In this document: in pieces, positions 17,119 to 25,565 of the stretch | Position numbering within the stretch: the stretch's first letter is position 1 | Layout: every line of letters starts with the position of its first letter | Source: Adlercreutzia shanghongiae | GTDB lineage: Bacteria; Actinomycetota; Coriobacteriia; Coriobacteriales; Eggerthellaceae | Length of the DNA stretch: 64,000 nucleotides | NCBI RefSeq assembly: GCF_035830635.1 | Contig: NZ_JAYMFI010000009.1 | Span: 1-64,000 of the forward strand | Direction: 5' to 3' | Made by a program: the position numbers and the translations under genes | Notes under the pieces: model-generated | The model's database searches: none | What the model was told of the DNA's origin: nothing | Seen by the model: only the letters and a program-made list of their open reading frames with translations

Positions 17119-17149
17119 TTGACCCTGTAATCACTACAGGGTTTATGGT
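17119..17149 (+). promoter_or_regulatory. MerR-type promoter with perfect dyad in a 19-bp spacer
   Basis: TTGACC (17119-17124) and TATGGT (17144-17149) flank 19 bases. The perfect dyad ACCCTGTA-N5-TACAGGGT (17122-17142) fills the spacer, as in classical MerR promoters. It lies in the divergent gap between merR and the flavoprotein gene at 17189. Confidence 0.85.
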
Positions 17150-17188
17150 AGCTCGCGTCCGAATGGTCGTCAAGGAAAGGGAGTTCTC

Positions 17189-18709
17189 ATGACCAGGTTC
17201 GATAGAGGGGAAAAGATGCTGAACGAAGCATTTTTGACACGCAGGGCATTTGTTGCAGCGGGAGCTGCTGTTGCCGGATCTGCCGCATTGCTCGGATGCT
17301 CTCCAGCTGCCAAAGATGTCCAAGCTACGAAAACCGAAAGCGCTAAGGCGTTTTCGGCGGGCAACTACACCGCAGAGGGTGTCGGGAAGAATGGCGTCAT
17401 TGTGGTTGAGACAACATTTTCCGATGACGCCATTGAGGCAATCAGGATTCTCGAAAATGACGAGACAGTGGGCATTTCCGATAGCGCGCTCGAGCAGATT
17501 CCCCAGCGCATTCTCGACGCTCAGTCGCTGGGCGTCGACGTGGTAACGGGCGCAACGCTGACCAGTATGGGAATTCTGACAGCGGTTAAAGAGTGCGCGA
17601 AACAGGCTGACGGCGACATGTCCTCTCTCGAGGAGCCTGTTGCGAAACCCGATCCAACGGAGGAATCTGTAGACGCCGACGTCATCGTCATTGGCGCCGG
17701 TGGAGCGGGCCTTGTGGCTGCCTTGACGGCACTGGAGGCGGGCAAAAGAGTCGTGCTTGTCGAGAAGCAGGATGACACGGGGGGATCGACGCGCCTCAAC
17801 GGGTGCATGTTCCTTACGACGGCAGATGAAGCGGAGCAAGCTGAGGGGGCGCTTGATGTTGCGGGAGCCCAGCAGTTTTTTGCAAACAATGGGAACAACG
17901 GCTACTTCAATAAGCCGATGGTAGATGAGCTCATCGATCAGATGACTATTCTCGATGCTTATGTATTGGAACACTGCTACGAGTCCGGACGTCATATCGA
18001 TCCCTGCTACGCTCCATTCGATCCGTCTGACCCCGAAAGCCAGAATCCCTTCATGGTTCATCTGTGGCCTGCAGACTGGCAACCGCCCGAGAGCTATTAC
18101 AATGAAGTCAGCGATCATTTTCAGGATGCCGTTCCCATGCCCGAAGGAATCGGGTGGCGCTTTACGAAGCCGCTGGAAGAGGAGTTTGTGTCTGAAGGCG
18201 GTGTCCTGCTTACGGGAACGGCGGTTGTCTCCATCGATAAAGAAGCAGATGTGATTGTCGGTGTGACGGCGAAGAGCAACCAGAATGTGACTTACACCAT
18301 CCGAGGTAAGGCTGTCGTTGTGGCCAGCGGCGGTTATGGCGCTAACGCCGAATGGACAGAAAAATACTGGGGCGAGGTTGATCCTGCCGAATGGGGGCAG
18401 AGCACCTATTTCGGTGCTCCGTCCAACGATGGTGCCTGCATCACCTATGCGGAGAATTGTGGCGCCAAGACGGTGTTCGTTGACACGCCTGGCGGGTATG
18501 GCGGCCCCTACGCAACTCAGGGCGGGCTTGTCATCGATGCCGATGCCCATGTCCTCGATGAGCACGATCAGCCGATCGCTAACCTATTCGCGGCTGGCGA
18601 GGTGTGTGACGTGTACCTGCCGGGTCCCGCATATATTATGAGCGGAACAATGAACCAGTGGTCGGTCTATACGGGTCAGATTGCGGGTCGCGGAGCTGCC
18701 GCTCTCTAA
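17189..18709 (+). CDS. exported FMN/FAD flavoprotein reductase, fumarate-reductase-like
   Basis: This 506-residue protein has a twin-arginine-like leader (LTRRAFVAAG, then hydrophobic to LLGC, Cys near 37). An FMN-binding domain (about 55-145) contains DVVTGAT, which fits the ApbE flavinylation pattern D-x-x-S/T-G-A-T, so FMN is probably covalent. A FAD_binding_2 domain follows, with VIGAGGAGLVAA near 168. The fumarate reductase signatures HYTMGG and ANRLGG are replaced by GPYATQGG and AYIMSGTMNQ, so a different organic acceptor is likely. The ATG at 17189 follows AAGGGAG. A MerR-type promoter directly upstream and the divergent merR gene imply induction by substrate. Confidence 0.83.
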   Translation: MTRFDRGEKMLNEAFLTRRAFVAAGAAVAGSAALLGCSPAAKDVQATKTESAKAFSAGNYTAEGVGKNGVIVVETTFSDDAIEAIRILENDETVGISDSALEQIPQRILDAQSLGVDVVTGATLTSMGILTAVKECAKQADGDMSSLEEPVAKPDPTEESVDADVIVIGAGGAGLVAALTALEAGKRVVLVEKQDDTGGSTRLNGCMFLTTADEAEQAEGALDVAGAQQFFANNGNNGYFNKPMVDELIDQMTILDAYVLEHCYESGRHIDPCYAPFDPSDPESQNPFMVHLWPADWQPPESYYNEVSDHFQDAVPMPEGIGWRFTKPLEEEFVSEGGVLLTGTAVVSIDKEADVIVGVTAKSNQNVTYTIRGKAVVVASGGYGANAEWTEKYWGEVDPAEWGQSTYFGAPSNDGACITYAENCGAKTVFVDTPGGYGGPYATQGGLVIDADAHVLDEHDQPIANLFAAGEVCDVYLPGPAYIMSGTMNQWSVYTGQIAGRGAAAL

Positions 18710-18733
18710 CATCTGCATGAGCCCTCCCTCGAA

Positions 18734-18763
18734 AGTGCCGCCAGGTTCCTGGCGGCACTTTTG
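18734..18763 (+). terminator. terminator after the FMN/FAD flavoprotein
   Basis: A perfect 12-bp stem AGTGCCGCCAGG (18734-18745) with CCTGGCGGCACT (18748-18759) is followed by TTTT. Confidence 0.9.
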
Positions 18764-18842
18764 CGTTCCCCTGTGAGGGCAAGCGCGCTATGCGCTAAAC
18801 TATGCGGTTGGCATAGATTGAAGACAAGAAGGCATTCGTTTC

Positions 18843-21068
18843 ATGATCCTGCAAACTGAACATCTTTCCAAATCTTATGGCGGGCGCACGCTGTTTCATG
18901 ACGTGACGTTTCGGCTGGAAGAGTACGACCGACTGGCATTGGTGGGCCCGAATGGGGCGGGCAAAACCACGCTTCTGAACATCATCTCGGGCGAGGACGA
19001 CCCGGATGAGGGGCGCGTGCTGTTCGCCAAAGGCGCGCGCGTGGGGTATCTCGAGCAGGAGGCCATCGAGATGGGCGACTTGCCCGTCTTCGAAGAGGTC
19101 ATCTCCTCGCAGATCGAGGTCCTGGAAGCCGAGCAGCGCCTGCACAAGTTGGAGGCCGAGCTGGGGGCGAACCCCACCGAGGCGCAGCTGGCGGCCGTGG
19201 GCCGGGCGCGGGACGCCTACGAGATGCTCGGCGGCTATTCCCTGGAGTCGAAGGTGCGCAGCGTGCTGTTCGGCCTCGGCTTCACCGAGAAGGACATGGC
19301 CCGATCAACCACGGAGTTCTCCGGCGGCTGGCAGATGCGCATCGCGCTGGCGAAGCTGCTCATCCGCAACCCTGAGGTGCTGCTGCTCGACGAGCCGACG
19401 AACCATCTGGATTTGGAATCGGTGAAGTGGCTCGAGGGCTTTCTGCGCGGCTATGCCGGCACCGTCATCGTCGTCTCCCACGATCGCGCGTTCATGGACA
19501 ACATGGTGGATCGCGTGGCCGAAATCGACAATGGGGAAGTGAACCTGTACAAGGGCAACTACTCGAAATACCTGGTCGCCCGGGAGGAGCGCCTGGAGCG
19601 CATCAGGGCCGAGCGCGCCAAATCGCTCGAGGAGATCGCGCACCTGCAGGCCTTCGTCGACCGCTTCCGTTACAAGGCCACCAAGGCCAAGCAGGCCCAG
19701 GAGCGCGAGCGCCGCATCGAAAAGATCAAAGAGACGCTGCCGGTCATCCCCGAGGAGAAGAAGACCGTGCACTTCAACTTCGTTCAGCCGCCGCGCACCG
19801 GCGACGAGGTGGTGCGCGCACGCGGGCTCGTGAAGCGCTACGGCGACCACACCGTCTACGACGGCGTCGACTTCACCCTGTATCGCGGCGACAAGGTGGC
19901 GCTTGTGGGCCCCAATGGCGCGGGCAAGTCCACGCTGTTGAAGATGATCGCAGACGTGTCCGCGCCCGATGCGGGCACCATCGATTACGGTGTGAACGTC
20001 GACCTGACCTACTACGCCCAGCACCAGCTGGAAGAGCTGCACGGCGGCAACACCGTGTTCGAAGAGCTCGATCATGCGGCGCCGGGCTGGTCCATCTCCC
20101 AGGTGCGCAGCCTTTTGGGCGCGTTTCTGTTCACCGGCGATGCCGTGGATAAGAAGGTCGCGGTGCTCTCCGGCGGCGAGAAGGGCCGCCTTGCGTTGGC
20201 GAAGATGCTCGTGGCGCCCAAGCCCCTGCTGTGCCTGGACGAGCCGACCAACCACCTGGACATCTCCAGCGCCGATGTGCTGGAGCAGGCTCTGCGGCAC
20301 TTCGACGGCACCATTTTGTTCATCACCCACGACCGCCACCTCATCCGCGGGGTGGCCAATCGTATTGTGGAAGTGAAGGACGGGCAGATCACTAACTACG
20401 ACGGCGACTACGACTACTACCTGTACAAGTCGGGCCAGTTGGACGGCGACGTGGACGCCGACCGCTCGCTGGCCGAGGAGCTGGTGGCCGATAGCGGCAT
20501 TCACGGGAAGGGGAGCGGCAAGGCGCCGGAGAAGCGCAAGGCCGGCGGCGCGGCTCCGACGAAGATCACCGTGAACCGCCGCCGCGACCGCGAGGACGGC
20601 GCCGCGGGCGGCTCTCGCTTGGGTGCCTCGGGTGCGGCCGCCTCCGCGAGGGCAACGGGCGCTTCCGGCTCATCTGCAGACGCCGGTACCGGCCAGGCCT
20701 CCTCGGCCGCCAAGGCCTCTTCCGGCCGCTGCGAGGTGCAACTCACGGCCCCCAAGGGCAGCGCGCCGAAGACCAAGGAGCAGAAGCGCCGCGAGGCCGA
20801 GGCCCGCAACCGCGCCTATGCTGCGCTCAAAAATCACCGCAAGCGCATCGCCCAGCTCGACGAGCAGATGGAGCGCGATAATGCCCGCATGGAAGAGTTG
20901 CTGGCCCTTATGGCCGACCCCGACTTCTACGTGAACGAGGACGCCTCTTCCGATGCCATCGCCGAGCACGCTAAACTGAAGCAGCGCCTCGCCGCCGCCG
21001 AAGAGGAGTGGTTCACGCTCACCGAGGAGCTTGAGGCCGAAATGGCCCGTCAGCAAGAGCAGGGGTAG
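18843..21068 (+). CDS. ABC-F family ATPase (ribosome-associated type)
   Basis: This 741-residue protein has two ABC ATPase domains in one chain and no membrane segments, the ABC-F layout. Walker A motifs are GPNGAGKTT (about residue 36) and GPNGAGKST (about 355). Signatures SGGWQ and SGGEKGR, and two DEPTNHLD Walker B motifs, are present. The inter-domain linker is charged and contains RFRYKATKAKQAQ, as in ABC-F proteins that reach into the ribosomal tRNA site. After about residue 540 come an Ala/Gly/Ser-rich stretch and a C-terminal coiled coil (about 640-741). Translation-factor or antibiotic-protection roles are both possible. The start ATG is 18843. Confidence 0.88.
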   Translation: MILQTEHLSKSYGGRTLFHDVTFRLEEYDRLALVGPNGAGKTTLLNIISGEDDPDEGRVLFAKGARVGYLEQEAIEMGDLPVFEEVISSQIEVLEAEQRLHKLEAELGANPTEAQLAAVGRARDAYEMLGGYSLESKVRSVLFGLGFTEKDMARSTTEFSGGWQMRIALAKLLIRNPEVLLLDEPTNHLDLESVKWLEGFLRGYAGTVIVVSHDRAFMDNMVDRVAEIDNGEVNLYKGNYSKYLVAREERLERIRAERAKSLEEIAHLQAFVDRFRYKATKAKQAQERERRIEKIKETLPVIPEEKKTVHFNFVQPPRTGDEVVRARGLVKRYGDHTVYDGVDFTLYRGDKVALVGPNGAGKSTLLKMIADVSAPDAGTIDYGVNVDLTYYAQHQLEELHGGNTVFEELDHAAPGWSISQVRSLLGAFLFTGDAVDKKVAVLSGGEKGRLALAKMLVAPKPLLCLDEPTNHLDISSADVLEQALRHFDGTILFITHDRHLIRGVANRIVEVKDGQITNYDGDYDYYLYKSGQLDGDVDADRSLAEELVADSGIHGKGSGKAPEKRKAGGAAPTKITVNRRRDREDGAAGGSRLGASGAAASARATGASGSSADAGTGQASSAAKASSGRCEVQLTAPKGSAPKTKEQKRREAEARNRAYAALKNHRKRIAQLDEQMERDNARMEELLALMADPDFYVNEDASSDAIAEHAKLKQRLAAAEEEWFTLTEELEAEMARQQEQG

Positions 21069-21104
21069 CGACCCCTCGCCTGTCAGAGACGCCGGGTACC
21101 TTGA

Positions 21105-21185
21105 TTCGTTCAGACGGTTCTCGTTTTGCGGAAATGTCCGCTGGACGTTTCCCGTCGCTGCGGAACTCGCCCGGTCAAGGCGCTC
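21105..21185 (-). repeat. structured interspersed repeat, copy C (reverse orientation)
   Basis: Read on the minus strand it has the outer stem half CCTTGA, conserved loop GCGAGTTCCGCAGCGAC, central hairpin GGAAAcGTCC/GGACaTTTCC, second loop ending GTCTGAACGAATC, and TCAAGG. The central hairpin bases differ from copies A and B but still pair, apart from one G-T wobble. It fills the gap between the ABC-F gene and trmL. Confidence 0.8.
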
Positions 21186-21224
21186 GGCATCTCCTCTGCA
21201 CGTTTACTCGATTGAAGGAATGCG

Positions 21225-21686
21225 ATGTTGAATATCGTTCTTGTGGAACCTGAAATTCCCCAGAATACGGGGAACATCGCGCGCACGTGCGCGTGCGTGG
21301 CAGCGCGGCTGCATCTGGTGGAGCCCATGGGGTTTCGGCCGACGGAGAAGAACCTGAAGCGCGCCGGCTGCGATTACTGGAACGATGTGGAAATCGTTCG
21401 CTGGCCGTGCATTGAGGCATTTCTCGAAGCCCACGGAAATGACGAGCTGCACCTGTTCACAGGCCAGGCTGCGCGGTGCTGCACCGACGTTGCTTACAGC
21501 GCGGAGGCCTATTTGTTGTTCGGCCGCGAGAGCCGCGGGCTCGACCAGGCCATCATCGATGCTCACGCCGAGCGCTGCCTGCGCATCCCCATGCGCGAGG
21601 GTGCCCGTTCCCTCAACCTCTCCAACGCCGTCGCCATCGCTGCCTTCGAAGCCCTCCGCCAGCAGGGGTTCCCCGGACTCGTCTAG
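21225..21686 (+). CDS. trmL: tRNA (cytidine(34)-2'-O)-methyltransferase
   Basis: This 153-residue SPOUT methyltransferase has normal TrmL length. It uses S-adenosylmethionine to methylate the wobble ribose of tRNA-Leu isoacceptors. The start is VLVEPEIPQNTGNIART, the middle LLFGRESRGL, and the C-terminal trefoil knot IPMREGARSLNLSNAVAI. GAAGGAATGCG precedes the ATG. The repeat copy C separates it from the ABC-F gene, and its 3' end is partly duplicated just downstream. Confidence 0.93.
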   Translation: MLNIVLVEPEIPQNTGNIARTCACVAARLHLVEPMGFRPTEKNLKRAGCDYWNDVEIVRWPCIEAFLEAHGNDELHLFTGQAARCCTDVAYSAEAYLLFGRESRGLDQAIIDAHAERCLRIPMREGARSLNLSNAVAIAAFEALRQQGFPGLV

Positions 21687-21950
21687 CTGACGGCTTCGAC
21701 CCCAAGCCCATTTCCCTTCTCTGTCGGCAGGGGCTTCCGGGCTCGTCTAGCCCCGGCCCCTCTTCGGCGCGCCTCCAGCCGCACGAGCCTCTCTTCGGCG
21801 CGCCTCCAGCCGCACCAGTTCTCCGTGCTCTTTTCCGACCGCGCGGAATCAAACTGTACAAAAGTGCAGTTTTCTCCGGGCAAACCATGCAAAACTGGCC
21901 TCAACTCCGTTTTCGCGGTCGCAAACCGTGCAAAAGTACAGTTATCTCCG
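21663..21950. repeat. tandem duplications in the trmL to antiporter gap
   Basis: This gap (21687-22026, 340 bases) has no convincing gene. The end of trmL (21663-21686) recurs with small changes at 21728-21750. A perfect 25-bp direct repeat lies at 21760-21784 and 21791-21815. Further on, three copies of a CAAACYRTRCAAAA motif (near 21850, 21881 and 21922) include a 22-nt near-repeat (21857-21878 and 21929-21950, 19 of 22 matching). Confidence 0.75.
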
Positions 21951-22026
21951 ATCGCCGAACCGGCGGCGGCCGATTTCCGCTAAGGTACTTCGAAACCTTT
22001 CGAAACCCGTGAGGAGTGAGGGCGTC

Positions 22027-23883
22027 TTGGAAACCTTCGAACTGATCCTCTTTCTGCTGATCGCCGTCATTGCCTCCAGCATCCTGGACAAGTTCCTGCC
22101 GCGGGTGTCCCTGCCGCTGGTGCAGGTGGCCCTCGGCGCCGTCATCGCCGTGGCCGTGCAGACGCCGCTCGAGTGGGGAATCGACCCGGAGCTCTTGCTC
22201 ATCTTGTTCATCGCGCCTTTGCACTTCAACGAGTCGCGCCATGTGGATTCCGGCGCGCTGTGGAAGAACCGCTGGGGTATCGCGTCGCTCTCGGTGGGCC
22301 TTGTGTTCGCCATCGCCCTCGCCTGCGGGGCAACCCTGCACGCGCTCGCGCCGGCGGTGCCCCTGGCAGCGGCCATCGCCTTGGGCGGCGCCTTCGGGTC
22401 CACCGACGCGGTGGCCGTGACCGCCCTTACCCACGACCGTCGCTTCGGACTCCGTCACGAGGCGCTGCTGAAGGGAGAGGCCCTGTTCAACGACGTGACG
22501 GGCACGGTCATCTTCCAGTGCTGCGTCACGCTTTTGGCCACGGGCGCGTTTTCCCTCCTCCATGCCGGCGAGGAGTTCGCCCTCGATTTGTTCGGCGGCA
22601 TGCTCGGGGGCCTTGCCATGGGCGTTGCGGCCTGGGCGCTGCTGGAGCTCATCCGCCGCCTTGGCCTGGATAGCCCCACGCTGCACGTGATGCTTGAGCT
22701 GCTTTTGCCCTTTGTCATCTACCTGGCGGCGAAGTCCCTGCATATCGGCGCGGTCATCGCGGTGGTGTCGGCGGGTCTTGCCATGTCGCTTCTGCCCCAG
22801 CGGCACACGGCGGCCACGGCGCGCACGAAGCTGCAGGCCAAAAGCGTTTGGGAAACCATCGAGTTCGTGCTGAACGGCATCATCTTCGTCATTCTCGGCA
22901 TGCAGCTGCCGCGTCTGCTCGAGCCGGCCACGGAGGGCAGCCTGGGCGACCCGCTGTCCATCCTTGGCATCATCGTCGCGCTCACCTGCGTGCTTGAGGC
23001 CGTGCGCTTTTTGTGGCTGCTCGCCATGGACGCCCGCGCGGCGGCGCAATCGGGGGCCGGTGCGCGGGCGTGCCTGAGCCCCGAGAGCCTGCGCGGCACG
23101 CTGGCCATGGCCTTTGCCGGCGCGAAGGGCGGCATCACGCTCTCGCTCATGCTGACATTGACGGCGGGCGCTGCCCTGTCGGGCTCCGATCGGCTCGCGC
23201 TCATCTCCATTGCCTCGGGCATGATCGTGCTGACGTTGCTTTTGGCCGACTTTGCGGTGCCAGCGCTGGTGCCCTCGAAGCGATCGGCGGCGCGCAGCCG
23301 TGACCGCATCGACGCGGAGATCGGTATCACCCTGGGCGTTATCGCCTCCATCGAGGCCGACGCCCCTCTCACGGGAGCCGTGAAGGGGGCTCCGGTGGCG
23401 GGGAAAGAGTCGCGTTCGTCGTGCAAAGATGTGCCGGCGGCCGCGGCGCCTCACGGGACGGCCGCTACTGGGAAAGGCGGGGGAGAAGCGGACGGGGCGC
23501 AGGCTATCGACGAGCCGGCCACGGTCATCGTCATGCGCCGCTACGCTGACATCTTGGAGGAGCTGACCCCCGCGGCATCGCCCGAGGCCGCGGCCCGGGC
23601 CAAAGCCGAGGTGAAGCGCGTGGAAGGTCTCTATGCCCGCATCGACGACATCGCCCGCGAGGCCGCGACCTGGGATGGCGAGCCCGACAGCGCTTTGCGC
23701 GCGCCCGTCGACCACTTCCAGGCCCTGCGCGCAGTCTACGATGCCGTGGAGGATGTCCAGTCCCAGGCCCTCGCTCGCGAGCTGCAGCTCATCAAGGCCG
23801 CCCGCGAAGCCGGCGTCATCGACACCGCTCACGCCAAGGCCCTGCGCAACGACGTCTACATCCAGCAGCTCGTCCTCGACTAA
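22027..23883 (+). CDS. CPA1-family cation:proton antiporter, second paralogue
   Basis: This 618-residue membrane protein parallels the antiporter at 9709. An N-terminus like ETFELILFLLIAVI, GSTDAVAVTAL, LFNDVTG and AKGGITLSL are spread over about 12 hydrophobic segments, with a hydrophilic tail after about residue 415. The tail contains an Ala/Gly-rich stretch and then a helical region. I chose the TTG at 22027 because GAGGAG ends 10 bases upstream and the protein then aligns with the first residues of the paralogue; an ATG at 21928 would lie in the intergenic repeats. Ion specificity is unknown. Confidence 0.85.
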   Translation: METFELILFLLIAVIASSILDKFLPRVSLPLVQVALGAVIAVAVQTPLEWGIDPELLLILFIAPLHFNESRHVDSGALWKNRWGIASLSVGLVFAIALACGATLHALAPAVPLAAAIALGGAFGSTDAVAVTALTHDRRFGLRHEALLKGEALFNDVTGTVIFQCCVTLLATGAFSLLHAGEEFALDLFGGMLGGLAMGVAAWALLELIRRLGLDSPTLHVMLELLLPFVIYLAAKSLHIGAVIAVVSAGLAMSLLPQRHTAATARTKLQAKSVWETIEFVLNGIIFVILGMQLPRLLEPATEGSLGDPLSILGIIVALTCVLEAVRFLWLLAMDARAAAQSGAGARACLSPESLRGTLAMAFAGAKGGITLSLMLTLTAGAALSGSDRLALISIASGMIVLTLLLADFAVPALVPSKRSAARSRDRIDAEIGITLGVIASIEADAPLTGAVKGAPVAGKESRSSCKDVPAAAAPHGTAATGKGGGEADGAQAIDEPATVIVMRRYADILEELTPAASPEAAARAKAEVKRVEGLYARIDDIAREAATWDGEPDSALRAPVDHFQALRAVYDAVEDVQSQALARELQLIKAAREAGVIDTAHAKALRNDVYIQQLVLD

Positions 23884-23914
23884 CTCTTGCGTGCCGCTGG
23901 CGCAGGTCAGTCGG

Positions 23915-23920
23915 TATAAT
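23915..23920 (+). promoter_or_regulatory. -10 element of the LuxR-type gene
   Basis: A perfect TATAAT stands 28 bases before the ATG of the next gene. The region 17 bases upstream (TGCCGC) is a poor -35 box, so an activator may be needed. Confidence 0.5.
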
Positions 23921-23947
23921 GGCTAGATCGATCGGCAAGGAGGGATT

Positions 23948-25378
23948 ATGGGAAAAGACGAAATGAGCCGCCGAGAAGGTCGGCCGCCCGCGGTCCTGCG
24001 CGATTTCGATGTTTCCTATATCGGCGTATGCGTGCCCCAGATTTGGATCTACTGCATCGCCCACCGCGCCGACGGCGTGCTCGGGGAAGTGGCTCTGGGC
24101 GTCCCGCTTTACCTGGCGCTCTCTGCTGCCATGGCCGTTGCCCTGGCGCTGGCGCTCAGGGGGGCGCTGCCCGCGAGGAGGCGCCCGATCGACTGGGTGC
24201 TGGCCGTCGTTCAGGGAATCGCCACCGCCGTTCTGGTGATGCCTCCCGGGACCTTCGAACTGCTCGCCGGCTCCTCTCTCTACGTCGCCTCCGCTGCCGC
24301 AGCGGGCATCGGCGTCGCATGGCTGTACCTGCAGTGGGCGCCCTTCTTCGCGACTCTCGGGGCCAAAGACGTTATCGCCTGCGTGTTCATCGCCATGGCC
24401 GTCGGCTCGGCGCTGAAGGTGCCCCTGGACATGCTGCCCGCCCCTTTTGCTGCCGTGCTGCTGGCGCTGATGCCGCTTCTCTCCGTGGCCCTCGTACGCC
24501 GCGCCGACGCCCGTCCCGTGCCCTGCGAGCGCCCTCCGCGCATGTTCCATGAGGTGAACCCCACAGCTGTGCCTTGGAAGATCCTGTTTGGCGTGGCCGT
24601 CTACAGCTTTGCCATCGGCGTCGTCAAGGGCGTGCCCGTCGAAGCCGACCCCGTACCCTTCGCCGCGCTTACTGCCGTGCACCATGGGGTGGAGATACTG
24701 CTTGCCCTCGCTATGCTCTGGTGGGTGCTCGTTTGCGGCCGAATGCTTAATTTCTCCGGCCTGTGGCGCGCGGTGCTGCTGTTCACGGCGGCTACGCTGT
24801 TCTTCCTGCCCGTGGCTGGTCCGGCGGCAACGCCTTGGCTGCTTCTCGGCGCGAATATCGCCCAGACGCTGGTGGTCATGCTGCTGTGGGCCATGCTCGC
24901 CGACGTGGCCCACCATTCTACGGCCTCGCCCGCCGTCATCTTCGCCTCTGGCTGGATCGCCTACTCCCTGCCCTTGGCCCTCGGCGAGGTTGCGGGCCTT
25001 CTCGTCGGGCATATGGACTCCCCGACGGTGGCCGTGGCGGCCCTGGCCTACCTCGTTACGGTGACGGTGGTGCTTGCTCTGAACGACACGGCGTTTTCCC
25101 AGCGCCGCATCTTCGCCGATCTCGATGTGCCGTTGCCCGCACCGACGGCTTTCGAGAGCCTCGATGACGGCTGCGACCGCCTGGGCAGGGAGCACGGCCT
25201 CACGGCGCGCGAGATCGAGGTGCTTCAAATGCTCGTGAAGGGGCGCTCGAAGTCCTACATTGCCGAGACGCTGTTCATCTCCGAGAACACGGTGCGCTCC
25301 CATTCCAAGCACATCTATCAGAAGCTCGATGTGCACTCCAAGCAAGAGATACTCGATTTGCTCGGTCTGCACAACTAA
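23948..25378 (+). CDS. membrane-anchored LuxR-type transcriptional regulator
   Basis: This 476-residue protein has about 12 hydrophobic segments through residue 385 and a C-terminal LuxR/GerE helix-turn-helix (about 415-476: LTAREIEVLQML, then SENTVRSHSKHIYQKL). This membrane-LuxR architecture is abundant in Eggerthellaceae, commonly next to exported reductases. AAGGAGGG precedes the ATG. The downstream FMN/FAD reductase at 25566 is the likely target, and two tandem repeats in the gap (25430-25480) are candidate binding sites. The sensed ligand is unknown; it may be a membrane-permeable substrate of the reductase (inference). Confidence 0.87.
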   Translation: MGKDEMSRREGRPPAVLRDFDVSYIGVCVPQIWIYCIAHRADGVLGEVALGVPLYLALSAAMAVALALALRGALPARRRPIDWVLAVVQGIATAVLVMPPGTFELLAGSSLYVASAAAAGIGVAWLYLQWAPFFATLGAKDVIACVFIAMAVGSALKVPLDMLPAPFAAVLLALMPLLSVALVRRADARPVPCERPPRMFHEVNPTAVPWKILFGVAVYSFAIGVVKGVPVEADPVPFAALTAVHHGVEILLALAMLWWVLVCGRMLNFSGLWRAVLLFTAATLFFLPVAGPAATPWLLLGANIAQTLVVMLLWAMLADVAHHSTASPAVIFASGWIAYSLPLALGEVAGLLVGHMDSPTVAVAALAYLVTVTVVLALNDTAFSQRRIFADLDVPLPAPTAFESLDDGCDRLGREHGLTAREIEVLQMLVKGRSKSYIAETLFISENTVRSHSKHIYQKLDVHSKQEILDLLGLHN

Positions 25379-25429
25379 AGAGATAACGCCTTAAACTCCA
25401 TCCTCACCAGGCGATACGGTCTAATCACC

Positions 25430-25480
25430 CCGTTCGTGTCATAGGGAGTATGCGCAGAAACACACCGTTCGTGTACTAGG
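25430..25480. promoter_or_regulatory. two direct repeats, candidate LuxR operator
   Basis: CCGTTCGTGTCATAGG (25430-25445) and CCGTTCGTGTACTAGG (25465-25480) lie 35 bases apart, start to start, in the 187-base gap between the LuxR gene and the reductase. The spacing is about 3.3 helical turns. Binding by the neighbouring regulator is inference. Confidence 0.55.
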
Positions 25481-25565
25481 CGGACCCGCCTTCGCAGCCC
25501 ATGATGGCCTCATCGCAAGCAGCCTTGCGGTGGAGGAAAACGAAGAGGTCGAAGGAGGACCCGCC

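Noticed and set aside
13084..18720. Genomic island integrated at tRNA-Val
   Set aside because: The block is AT-richer and starts at a tRNA gene, but I found no integrase and no second copy of the tRNA 3' end near 18700, so integration at this tRNA is not supported.
21760..21815. CRISPR-like repeats
   Set aside because: Only two direct copies with a 6-base gap, no spacers of regular size and no cas genes; simple tandem duplication explains them.
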